Positions 1 through 11,524 of a stretch of DNA of 64,000 nucleotides are shown here, piece by piece. The stretch's first letter is position 1, and the number at the start of each line of letters is the position of its first letter. Below the pieces are notes generated by a model, which searched no databases, was not told the origin of the DNA, and worked only from the letters and a program-made list of their open reading frames with translations. Source of the DNA: Centroberyx gerrardi. Taxonomy: Eukaryota; Chordata; Actinopteri; Beryciformes; Berycidae. The DNA is taken from assembly GCF_048128805.1 (NCBI RefSeq), contig NC_136005.1, positions 17,448,260 through 17,512,259 of the forward strand. Direction: 5' to 3'. Made by a program: the position numbers and the translations under genes.

Positions 1-158
1 GAAGACTGACCCTGGAGAGAAGAAACGAAAACATGATGGAGGAGAGGGAAGAAGACACCCAGAATAAAAAAAGACAGGATGGAGCATTGTGAAAATCTGC
101 CTCTGATCAGCCGTTCTCCAAGCATCCATTGAAACGAACTGACCAGTGACTCTCAGCC
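1..158 (+). promoter_or_regulatory. cdh24: cdh24 5' untranslated leader (partial)
   Basis: This purine-rich stretch runs directly into the cdh24 start codon and contains no splice acceptor, so I read it as 5' UTR of the first coding exon. The start context GCCATGG at 156-162 is close to the ideal vertebrate initiation context, which supports the ATG at 159. The transcription start probably lies at or left of the window edge. Confidence 0.5.
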
Positions 159-2052
159 ATGGCAGCGCAGACTGTGCTTCTGTTTTTTTTAGTCTGCATG
201 GGGGAGAGGCTGAGAGATGGCACTTCAGTGGCTGCGAGCCTTTCAGAGGAAGATGATGAATTACAGGTAACATCTGAGAAAAGTCAAAAAGTCCCACTCC
301 ACCCAAAGTTCATTGGTATTTCTGTTTCTTTAGTGAGAATCAAAGAATTGGAAGGCCATGTTCAGAATACCAAGGACGAAATGAAAACCCTGACAGATGT
401 GGCTTTTAAATTGAATGAGAGAGAGACTAATGGTTTTGACTTTGTAAAGAACCCCTTAGCAAGGCAAACGGTCGCACTTCTACATTCAGAATCTACTGCC
501 AAATCCCAGATACCAAACCGTTCCCTTCAACCCTCTCTGACTCCAGAAAAAAGGGGCAATTTGACTCTAATGTCTAATAGTGAGGATGAAGTTGTAAATA
601 ACGGTCACAGTCTGGACCCCGGTTCAGATGAGGAGTCTGCTGTCCAGCCTGAGCTCCATTTGCAGACAGGTGTTGACGTTCTGCCTGAGAGGACACAGGG
701 CCGGGCTAAATGGGTCGTGGTGTCTGAAGACGGTCGGTCGGGGCTGCGCCTGCTGCAGGCCGAGCCTCACTCTCGCCGCCGCCGGAGCTGGCTCTGGAAC
801 CAGTTCTTTGTGATCGAAGAGTACAGAGGACCCGAGCCTGTGCTCATCGGACGGGTAAGCCGTTGTCACAACTAGTCAGCATGTGAATCACCTTGTACAG
901 CAGGCCCCCCACCCCGCCCCACTTGTCAGTTCACATACTAAAGCTCAAGGTTGGTGAGTCTCTACTGTCGCCACACCAGCAGCATTCAACTGCTGTCGGT
1001 GTCGCAACAAGAAAAGTGTCTGAGATGATTTAATCCAGAGTACACCTGAACCATTTCGATCCCCGGAGGTTACTTGTAGCACTTCACAGGCAGGCGCTCT
1101 GCAGCTAATGCAGCTGCTGGCAGCTTTACTCAGAGTGTGGATTATATCAGCTGTAACGCTAACAGGGAACGCTGCCAGCCACTCTAGCAGCATACTTTAT
1201 ACTGGCAGGCTAGATTGGATTCCTACCAATGCTGTGTACACCTCATAAATGTTTAATCTTGCTCTCTGGCTGTTATTGATACAGTCAGGGAGGGATGTTA
1301 TAGCAATCAGTAGACACACGAGACTCAGCTCACTGTAAGCGCCGTCCTGAAGTTGATTACTTGTAATAAAACATGTCTGCGTCGTGAGGGGATTGGATGT
1401 ACTATTCAGTTTTCTTTTTTTTTTCTCAAATGTTGCTGCTTTTATTTGCTATACATACCAGAGATAATCATGTCAAACTTATTACCAGTGCAAGGTTTAA
1501 GGTGATTAATCAACAATTCAAATCACAAGATGCAAGATTAACTAATGTGAAAAGCTAGAATTTCACTGCCAAAGAAAGCAGCATGAAGAGGATAGACTGA
1601 AGGTGGATGTACTGTAAAAGTGAGAGGAGGAGAAAAATTCTGATTACAGAGAAGGAGAGAGTGACAAAGGAGCAGGAAGAGAAATGTTTTTTTCCTCCTT
1701 TTCCTCTTTTGTTTTTATGGATTGGATACATTTCTTCCCCACCGTGAGTGTTTTACCATGCCGACTGCTGCACAGCAGGACTGAGCCAGCAATTAGACAG
1801 AGAGGAGAGTCGGGCTGCAAAGAAAGAGGGGCTGGAGAGCGGGGAGTGTAAGCAGAAGAGTGAGACAGGCACCGACACTGACAAAGATGTCTCTGGTGGT
1901 GAAGTGTGGGATCAAAACCGAAGCTAGCTTTAAGGAAGAAAGAGGGAGGGGGGTGTGGGTGTAGGAATGAATAAAAAACCCTGAGTCCCTCATCTAGCAA
2001 TTTGTAGGGTACGCTATCACGAGTTTCTATAATCCCCAACTTTATCCTCCAA

Positions 2053-2090
<38 letters not shown>

Positions 2091-5000
2091 GTGTGCACAG
2101 TGAGCCTCTATTTTTTCCTGGTGTGTGCCTGCGTGTGTGCCAATGTGAATTGTGTGAACTGGAGCTGGGATGAACATATCATCTTGGAATGTGTAAACAC
2201 TTTCAAGTACAATAAATGGACATCCATCTTAAGGCCACACATGCTTTGACTCACTGCAGACTTAACAACATATAGACAATTAAAATCTGGCTGTGATGCA
2301 AATAAATTTCACTTGATAAAATGAATAAGCCCCGCAAAAATCACTCTACACTACTCATTAAATATTAATCAGTCAGTGTTGCTGCTGAATTTTAAGATTC
2401 CAGGTTTTAGTTGGCTTGAGTGTGAGTAACTGAGGTCCACAGCAGAGGGTGTGAGTAAGCCTTGTGGATTATGAACATGTGCAGATGTGCCTTAAGGGTA
2501 GATAGATGTGAAGGTTCCTGGTCAGAAAGCTCTATGTGATGAAGGCTGAGTAATCTCTTTAGCTTTCTATTTCTGTGTGTCTGGCCTTTTACCCATCTAG
2601 CTCACACTAATATCCTCTTGCCATTAAATACTGAACAAGCACTCTGCACCAAAGAGCAAAATACTGTAGATAGTCCAAGGAAGAGGGAGACGGAGAGAGA
2701 AATGTGAGCAGATGGACACTGCGTAACAGAGGTAGCTTAATAAAAAGAGAGGAAGACACAAGAACTGAAAAAAGGAGGATTAAAGGTACAGGAAAAGGCA
2801 AGCAGATGGATTGGATAAGGGAAGGACGAGACAGATGGATAGAAGAGACAGAAAGACACATACAGATGGATACTTTGGCTGTGTCAATAGTATGCATCTG
2901 TGAACATGGGACATTTGCAGGGCCACTGTCCACATTGATGTGCTCTTGCCCTCAACAATCCCCCAATGGCATGCTTGGTCCAATGAGTTAATTAGCTGTA
3001 TGCATCAGTACTCATCCTGGTCCCATATGTATGTTCCACACCTGGTACCATTCATTTCAGACTCACTGAGCACATCTTGTCTTAACATAAATCATCCATT
3101 TCACATGGTCATGTTTGCAGTACTTGCCAGACAAATGGATGAGCGTTAATGAGGGATGCGATATGTGAATTACCATACTGTGCCTCATGTTGCCAATGTT
3201 GTGAAAAGATTCACAGCATGAGATCAGATAAATTGTGTTTGCATTAATTTAGTATTTTCTGTATGTTCTTTTCTTACAGCTGCACACGGATATGGACAGA
3301 GGTGATGGCCGCACTAAATATATATTGGAGGGAGAGGGGGTGGGCTCTGTGTTTGTTATTGACAGTAAGACGGGCAACATACACGTCACCAAGTCCCTGG
3401 ACCGGGAGGAGAAGGACCAGTACCGCCTCATCGCAACAGTAACAGACCGCCAGACCGGCCGCGCCTTGGAGCCATCCTCTGAGTTCATCATCAGAGTGCA
3501 AGACATAAACGACAACCCGCCCGTCTTCCCCAACGAACCCTATGTTGCCATGGTGCCGGAGATGGCCAACATAGGTATTGCACTATGACAGCATTAAGAT
3601 GGCTCCAGAATCAGCCACCGCCTTTAATTTACGTTTCAGGTGCCTAAGAGTCTCCCTGTCCTTTTGAGAGGTCTCCCATGGCCTGTCACCTATGCTGCCT
3701 CCTCTCTCTAACAGGGACGTCCATAGTCCAGGTAACAGCCAGAGACGCCGATGATCCGACATATGGGAACAGTGCCAGGCTGGTGTATGCCATTACCCAG
3801 GGCCAGGACTATTTCTCTGTGGATCCTCAGACAGGTCTGGTCATGGCCACACAAGTGCCGCACATCCCTTCAAAGCTATTTACCATAATATGCCTGGCTG
3901 GCTGATGATTACTACTGTATACAGTAAATCCCAGCGGTCTATTTAGATAACACATGTTGTATCTGTGCTGCCATATGTCCAATTGACATTATCTTTTGCA
4001 AATGCATCACTGGCATGGAGTCGTTGGTTCTGCCTTATTGTAATTCCAAAATGCATGCTTGTGCATCACTTTGATAACTTCAAGAAGCATTGTGTCACTG
4101 TGATCTTTGTTACTGTAGTGTTGTGATTCACTGCTCTCTGTCCTGTCGGCCCTCCCCACCAGGCGTCCTGCGCACAGCTGTACCTGACATGGACAGAGAA
4201 ACCCAGGATGAATATCTGGTCGTCCTTCAGGCCAAAGACATGGGGGGGCATCTGGGTGGGTTATCAGGGACGACGACGGTCACGGTGAAGCTGAGCGATG
4301 TCAACGACAACCCCCCTCTCTTCAGACGGAGTAGGCACTGCTGTTATCAGATCACCACTTAACTGCTGGCTGCTTTCAATCTCACTAACTGTAGAGTGTG
4401 TGTGTGTGTGTGTCTGTGTGCGCGCGCGTGTGTGTATAAGATTAAAATGATGAAACATCTTGTAATGGCATTTGTGACAGTAGTCTGATATTCCTTGCCT
4501 CCTTTGGGTCCTTGTTGTCTGGCCTGGTGCAAGATAAGCTCTAAAATAACTCAAGCTGAACAGTGTATCAGTCAATATTTCTCTCTCATTTTATGCTTTC
4601 CTCCTGTTCATTGTTTTTAACATCGATTGCAATATCATATCCTCTGCCGAGATGATTGGCATTAACGTGTGTGGAAACACTTTTCCATTTGGTCCCTGGG
4701 GTTCGAATGGCCTGCGCCTCGAGCAGGAAGAGTGAAAGATCATGTCGGTCTTTTCTTATCCAAGCTTTTCCACGTTCCACACTATTAATATTTCATCCTA
4801 AAGTTCAGTGCTTTCTGCTTCAATAGGCAGTAAAATCACTGCAGAATGTGTCTAACACTCTGAGACATACAGTCCATTTCTCTATGTATCTGTCTCTCTG
4901 CTTTCTTCCCCTCTTCTCTACTTCTTCTCCGACAGCCTCTCCTTACTGCCATTCATCTTAATGTTTAAAGACCCCTCCCCTCCAACCCTCATGTTGATAT

Positions 5001-8000
5001 ATTGCGCTCTAATACAGTGCTTTATAGAAGCAATTTAATATTTCCAAATGCCGAGAGTTTATTATTTATTTACTGATATATGACTGAATCTTCCCTCCCA
5101 CACCACCTTACTCTAGGTCATTATTTTCTATTTGACAATAATGCGACAATTCAAACAAACAGCTCATCCAATATTCTCTTTGAATATGAGAAAGGTGATT
5201 TTAAATGTTCTTTATATTATGGAGGCTTTTAATTATTAACGGTCAGGATTAGATTGAGATATGCCCTGCTCTGCTTTAGATGAAAGCACTGCATTGATTT
5301 TGCAGCTAGTTTAAGTGTAGCATTATAGAATGATGCAGAGATTGTCATGTAAATCCATTTAACTGACATGACCTGCCACAGATCATTGGCTGCTTTTTCA
5401 TGCTTGTTAAATGCCTGTAAAAGTCTGTAATCCAAGCAAAACATAACTGCACCACCAAAAAACAAATGATGGGATTTAAGAAGGTTTTCATTCTCAGATT
5501 AAAACTCTTGATGCATGAACTAACTGTAGGTGACAACTAAACATCAGTTTCCAGTGTATTTTGAAGCTTTAAAAGGTTATTAGATTTGCAAAATGCTTAC
5601 TTCTATCTACAGGTCAAATATAAAAATGAAAATAGCTAAAATTGAAATGGTTGAAATAAGTTGCATATTAAGGTTTCAGTCATTAGCAGAATACTGCTTA
5701 CTAGAGTGAGGAACTACTTAAGATATTCAGTGCTCTTGTTTTATAAAATATGCAAATGAAACACTAATATAATTGCAACCACTACAGCAACAGCAGTGAC
5801 ATATTACATTATGTTAATATTCAATTTTTGCCACTACAATTTATTTTTCAAGTCTGTGTCAAACTGTGTTTTCGCACACAAAAAGAGCGATGCAGGCACC
5901 GTTCTGTCTTTTTCTCCTGTCTGGCTGTCTGGTTAGTTTCTTTCCATGTTCTGTTTTTCCTATCTGTCTTTCTCTATCCAGTGTTTTTCAGACAAATGCA
6001 CTCTAGTGAATGGTTTGAGGATAGGGACCTGAATCAACATGCAGGGCTCGTGCCCAAAATCATTCAATTCATTCTTTTTCTTCTATGCTGTGCCCATTGC
6101 AGGTGCATGGTCCTTCTCTGTATCTGAGTTAGCAGCACCAGGAGTGGAGGTGGGCCGCCTCACTGCCACAGATCCTGATCTGGGGGAAAACGCTCAGCTG
6201 GAGTTTACTATCCTGGAAACTGAGGAAGGGGACACATTCAATATAACTGGAAGAGACCAAGAGGCGGTCATTGTGCTGAACAAGGTGAGTGAAGAGACAG
6301 AGTGAAGAGACAGGATGAAGAGAGGACACAGAGGTACAGACAATCACGCATGTGTATACAACAACATTCATGTCATACCAACAAAAAGTGTAGAAACGGG
6401 ATTCACCAACACGGGTGACACAGCTGATTGGATGCGCTTATGCCAGACTTTTTCCATAATGTTGTCACAGTCACTTTCTATTTTCCTGCCACAGAGATTG
6501 CATTCAGTATCATTTCAATCAGCCTCTGTCAGGGCTGCCGATAGACGCAGTAAATAAACAAGATATCAGACAAAAACAGATTGGACTCCAGTCCCACAAT
6601 GCAGTTCACCAGGTCTGCTGTGATACCAACATCCTTGAAGCTAAATATACTCTAACAAAGCTTGCTTTCACCTTGGTTGGATTAGAAGTACAGTGGAGCC
6701 TCATTTAGCTGAAATGGCCACTCTACCACCTCTACTATCACATTATTTCAGGGCACTTTAGAATGTGTTCACATACATGCTCTGCTGTTTCAAAGTATTT
6801 CTATTTAGTCACCAAACATTTCAACACTACATTCAAACGCCTCTATCCCTGACAGGTGCAGATTAGCGCAGTTCTACAATGTACAATTAATGAATTACAA
6901 TGAATTGATGATCAGCTGATTGAAAAATATAAATCCTTCATTCAAAAATGTATATTAAAGGAAGCGTATGTGAATTTGCCTTTTTACTTGCTTTATAAGG
7001 GTGTTTACGACACCGGACATCCATTGTACAGTGCAAGATTAGATTAAGGAAATGAGGTAAGGATGAGAGCCTGACGGGTAATTGCCTAAGAAAATAAATT
7101 ACAGAGTAGTATATGAGCACAAAAGAAAGAGGAATATGTGAGTTATAGAAGGAGATATCGAGTGAGAAAAGCAGGACAAAAGAAAGAGGAATATTTGAAT
7201 TATAGAGGGAGATATCAAGTGAGAAAAGCAGGACAAAAGAAAGGATATGTGAATTATAGAGGAAGATATAGAGTGAGAAAAGCAGGACAAAAAAAGAGGA
7301 ATATGTTAGTTATAGAAGGAGATATCAAGTGCGAAAAGCAGGACAAAAAAAGAGGAATATGTTAGTTATAGAAGGAGATATCAAGTGAGAAAAGCAGGAC
7401 AAAAAAAGAGGAATATGTTAGTTATAGAAGGAGATATCAAGTGCGAAAAGCAGGACAAAAAAAGAGGAATATGTTAGTTATAGAAGGAGATATCAAGTGC
7501 GAAAAGCAGGACAAAAGAAAGGAATATGTTAGTTATAGAAGGAGATATCAAGTGAGAAAAGCAGGACAAAAAAAGAGGAATATGTTAGTTATAGAAGGAG
7601 ATATCAAGTGAGAAAAGCAGGACAAAAGAAAGGAATATGTGAATTATAGAGGACGATATAGAGTGAGAAAAGCAGGAAGAATTTTGAATGAATGGTTATA
7701 CAGTATATATGCATATATGGACATATACATATATGAACAATTTATGAAAGGGCCTCAAAGCATACAGACTATAAGGCTGAGTTATTTTTCACTCTACAGC
7801 TGCTGGACTATGAGACCCGCAGCTCGTACTCCTTCTCTGTGGAGGTTGCCAACCCTGTGGTGGACGCTCGCTACCTGAGGAAAGGTCCTTTTAAGGACCA
7901 GGCCACAGTCCGGGTCATGGTCCTTAATGCTGACGAGCCGCCGCGGTTCTCCAGGGCTCGGTACCATCTGGACGTGTCGGAGAACTGCCCCCCGGTCTGC

Positions 8001-10020
8001 TCCGTCGGCCGGGTCTACGCTGTGGACCCAGACACCGGACAGAGCACCAACATCAGGTGGCCATTACATGCTCGCAGTCAGTCAATCACTCACCAACTCA
8101 CTCACTCACTCACTCACTCTCACTTCCCCCTCCTCTATCTCTTCCCTTCCTTTCCTCTCTTCTGTCCGTTTCCATATCTCAGGTATTCCATCGATCCCCA
8201 GTCAGATCCTGAGGCGCTTTTCCGCATCGCCTCTGACACGGGCTTCATCAGCACAGTGATGGAGCTGGACCGCGAGCGGGAGCAGTGGCATAATATCACT
8301 GTCATCGCCACACAGAGGGGTATGTCAGCCCTTCTGCCCTCCGGCGCTACGGCCGCCGCAGCCGAGTCGAGAGTCATATTTCACTGGCAGCATAGCCTGG
8401 GGTTGAGAATAGAAAGTGAGGAATAGAGATGTTGGAATTTCCTAGATAATTTCAACATAAGTGCTGGTTTCCTTTCCTCCAGACAATCCCAATCTTGTGT
8501 CAAGGGTTGTGGTTGCCATAGAGACACTGGACCAGAATGACAATGCGCCGGAGTTGGACAGGCAGTACACAACGTCTGTTTGTGACTCTAGTGCCCCCGG
8601 TCAGGTCAGTTTCTGTTATCATTCGCCTGATATTCCATTTCACTTCAGATTGTTTTCTGCGTTTGATCCATTTTCTCCTGAGCTCTGGCAAGTCACATCA
8701 ATTTTGAAAGGATTTTTTTTTTCTCATTTCTGATTTGATGTTGGATTTGATTTCTTCTGTTAAAACATTATATGATGAGACAAGGGGTATAGCGGAGGTA
8801 GACCCACCTAAATCTTGGTTTACCCCCTCCTTTAATTCACAAAATAGTTTTGGGGAAATTTCTTTTTCTACAGTGTCTAAGAGTTCTAAAAATTTTGTTG
8901 ATTCATTAATAACAGTGGCTGTATGCCTTATCTTCCTCACCTACTAAGGTTCATCCTCCTTTGCTTCAGCACTTGATCATTAAAATAATCTATACTTGCA
9001 TTAAAAAAGGCTACTAAAATTTTAAGCATATGGTTGACATTAGCTGAGTTGTCTCTGTGGTCAAATAGAGTATCCTCTTCTGTGTTACGCAGGTGGTGCA
9101 GGTCCTGCGAGCCGTCGACAAAGACCAAGGAGGGCAGGACACTCCGGTCCACTTCAGCATCCCTCCTGAGTCCAGCTCTGCCCTCAACCTCACCATCAGG
9201 GAAAGTGGAGGTAGTACCGATTTGCTCTGTTTTTCTATTTCATACACAATCACAAAACACGACGCCAGCCAATACCGGTGTGTTTGATGTTTTGTGTTTT
9301 TTGCCCTGTTATCAGGTGTGACAGCCAGCCTGGTGCTCCAGTCAGCCTTGGAGCCCCTCCCTGGCTTTTCCTCCTCCTTACTCACCCTGTACGTGCCAGT
9401 TGTGCTGCGCGATGGGGCCTCTGGTCTGACCAACACTGGCACGGTCACTGTGACCATTTGTCCCTGTCTGAGGGGGGGCATGCAGACAGAGGATAGGGGG
9501 AGACAGAGGGACAGGAGATGGGAGAGACACATGGTTTGTCTGCCCATGCCTTCTGCCTCTCCATCTCTCATATTCAGCATGGTCACATTACTAGCCATGC
9601 TGGCCTGCATCACCACTCTGCTGGGTACGTTTACTCCACTCAGTGCTGTCGTTCTATCCTTGCGCTTCTGCATGTCTCTGCAGTACTAGCCGTATGCTGT
9701 TCTTGACTTTTTGAGCATTTGTGTCAGGTTGCCTCTAAAGACTCTGTGGTCATGTGTCTGTTTTTTGCCCTTTAGTGGTGTGTGCACTGTCGCTGTCATT
9801 GCGCCATCAGAAGCGAGACTCCCACTCACCCTTCGAGGAGGATGATGTCAGGGAGAACATCATATCCTACGATGACGAGGGGGGAGGGGAAGCAGACACG
9901 GCAGCTTTTGACATTACAGCGCTGCAGAGCATGCACAGAATACAACACATGCAGAACAACAGGAACATGTGAGCTGTGTCCTAAAAAGTTTATCCTTGTG
10001 ATGGTGGCTTATGGAAGTAT

Positions 10021-10059
<39 letters not shown>

Positions 10060-11524
10060 CGTGTGCGTACGTGACAGCGTGCGTGTGACACTCTCTGACA
10101 TTCATCTCTTGGCACAGATGGTACACCCAGCAGAATCCGCCGAGGGCCAGAACGTACAGCTGGAGTCGTAACCCCCGCCCCGGCCTGGACCCTCAGCGGC
10201 CAGGCTCTGCTCCTCTCTACGGTCGTCTCTGCTACGGCGTCCACACGCTGCCCGTTCTCAGAGATTATCCAGAAGGGCCGCTGGAGGCAGGTTTGCAACT
10301 AGCCCAGCTGACCCACGGGCTCACCAGCAGCCACATCGGTAACTCCCTCGTCATCCAGAACCAGAGCACCTTCGAGCCCGTGGAGCCTGGGGCGGCTCAC
10401 TCTGCTGAGCTGGGTAGTTATGAAGCAGAACACATGGTGGCAAAGAGCAAATCCACAGTCAGGAACGGAGGCAGCGAGGCAAATTGTGACGCTAAACACA
10501 CCCAGGACCAGGTCAAGGTCAGATATTAACAGTGTTGATATAAACAGATGAAATTATGCCGCCATTATCCTAAGCTCTCCAAGTGTCTTTCTGTGTCGTC
10601 TAATTCCCTCCCTCTTGTTTTCCTCTGCAGATAAACCCAGCAGAAACAGAGGCGACACTAGCAAACAAAGCTGCAACTCTGACCTACTGTGACCCAAATG
10701 AATCCTCGTGCCAGAGTCACACCAGCTCTTCATCAAACCAGCCGGAGGGACGACCGGGCTCATCCCAGACGCAGATCAGCACTGGAGCGACCAGCTCTAC
10801 AGTAGATGAAATTGATACCGATTCCTCTATTCCCTCCGTCTCTGAGAGAAACGATTCCAGCAGCAGCCAGATCAATACTGCGAACGCCCCTGTTTACCTG
10901 AAAGGGGACGCGTACAGCATTGTGGGCTCTCTGAATCCAAATAACAGAGGGATGTCTGTGAACGGGACTAGCAGCAGTGGTTTGTACCCAGGGGGAGCGC
11001 AGCTTCTGAACATGTACAGACTGGGGAGGAAGGACTTGACCCCACAGCCTTTGCCCTTACCTGGGGCGATGTTTGGATACAACAAGGGTTGGGCGTGCGG
11101 GCCGGAGCATGCGCCCGAGAGAACGGGCGCTACCAACCCGCTGTCTCTCAGAGTGGAAGATTTCCTGAATTTCCGTCTGGATCAGGTGACCTTTGACCTG
11201 TCCCAGCCACCCTATGACTCACTGCAGACTTACGAGTTCGAGGGGCGCGATTCAAGGGCCGAGTCACTGAGTTCACTGGAGAGCGACGGGGAGAAGGAGG
11301 AGGGAAGAGCGGCGGGAGGCATGGAGGAGTTAAACCAGAAGTTTCAGAGGCTGGTGGAGATCATCAAGGAGAGGGAACAGGAGAAGGAGCAGGAGGAAAA
11401 GTTGACAGAGGAAGAGACACCTGTGGTAGAGGAAGGCCAGAATGTGGAGGCTACTGTCAATGAGACGCATAAACAAGAAACTGAGGAGGACAAAGAAAAA
11501 GAGCAGCAGAGATGGGATTTCTAG
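159..11524 (+). CDS. cdh24: Cadherin-24-like type II classical cadherin
   Basis: Calcium-dependent homophilic adhesion receptor of the plasma membrane; its cytoplasmic tail should bind p120- and beta-catenin. Coding exons: 159-854, 3280-3574, 3715-3834, 4163-4330, 6103-6284, 7800-8056, 8183-8319, 8483-8604, 9093-9210, 9316-9624, 9776-9968, 10118-10517, 10631-11524. All junctions are GT/AG and in phase, giving about 1296 residues. A furin-type RRRR (206-209) precedes [13 protein letters not shown], so the mature chain starts at S210 with the type II tryptophans W211 and W213. Five EC repeats follow with [22 protein letters not shown] and LDQNDNAP calcium motifs. A membrane segment lies near 783-808. 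The tail has [13 protein letters not shown] and, near the end, [15 protein letters not shown]1 closely matches mammalian CDH24. Oddities: a propeptide of about 190 residues and a tail of about 488, against roughly 820 residues for the whole human protein. Confidence 0.88.
855..3279 (+). other. cdh24 intron 1
   Basis: This 2.4-kb intron separates the propeptide/Trp exon from the rest of EC1. It holds a CA microsatellite near 2051-2089 and AT-rich unique-looking sequence. I see no additional in-phase exon. The long minus-strand open frame across 1644-2177 is produced partly by the CA repeat. Confidence 0.6.
2051..2089. repeat. (AC)n microsatellite
   Basis: A run of AC dinucleotides with one interruption near the start, inside cdh24 intron 1. 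Confidence 0.95.
4331..6102 (+). other. cdh24 intron 4
   Basis: This 1.77-kb AT-rich intron opens with a GT/GC microsatellite about 65 bases after the donor and is otherwise without a recognisable feature. It joins an exon ending in [12 protein letters not shown] to one starting with AWSFSVSE, and the phases agree (1/1). Confidence 0.6.
4395..4436. repeat. (GT)n/(GC)n microsatellite
   Basis: Alternating purine-pyrimidine tract of TG repeats with a CGCGCGCG core, near the 5' end of cdh24 intron 4. Such tracts can adopt Z-DNA in principle. Confidence 0.9.
6285..7799 (+). other. cdh24 intron 5
   Basis: A 1.5-kb intron whose last third is a GA-rich minisatellite (7117-7680) that ends only about 120 bases before the acceptor at 7799/7800. 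The first 800 bases show no gene or recognised repeat. Confidence 0.6.
7117..7680 (+). repeat. GA-rich minisatellite, period about 55 bp, about 10 copies
   Basis: About ten head-to-tail units share the core GTGAGAAAAGCAGGACAAAA and the half-unit TATAGAAGGAGATATCAAG. Unit length varies from about 53 to 57 bases through small indels in the A-rich linker and the GAGGAATATG segment. The units keep partial open frames (RVRKAGQKK) on the plus strand and on the opposite strand, which is a by-product of the repeat and not evidence of a gene. The array is strongly purine-rich on the cdh24 sense strand. Confidence 0.95.
10025..10068. repeat. (GT)n microsatellite in short cdh24 intron 11
   Basis: A GT repeat fills much of the 149-base intron between coding exons 11 and 12. 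It begins about 56 bases after the donor and ends about 50 bases before the acceptor. Confidence 0.92.

Noticed and set aside
1644-2177. Minus-strand open frame of 177 codons
   Set aside because: It runs through the CA microsatellite (the CVCVCVCVC part) and lies in a cdh24 intron. The rest has no family resemblance.
7117-7680. Regular repeats with spacer-like segments, considered as a CRISPR-like array
   Set aside because: Units are contiguous and homologous over their whole length, with no unique spacers, and the genome is a fish. It is a minisatellite.
9014-9673. Minus-strand open frame of 219 codons
   Set aside because: It is antisense to cdh24 exons 9 and 10. The plus-strand reading matches the cadherin EC5 and membrane region.
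10518-10630. Reading through the last cdh24 intron, giving a stop at 10527
   Set aside because: The segment has a GT donor and CTCTGCAG acceptor. Removing it keeps the frame into the conserved catenin-binding region. Retention would truncate the protein, so it is treated as an intron.
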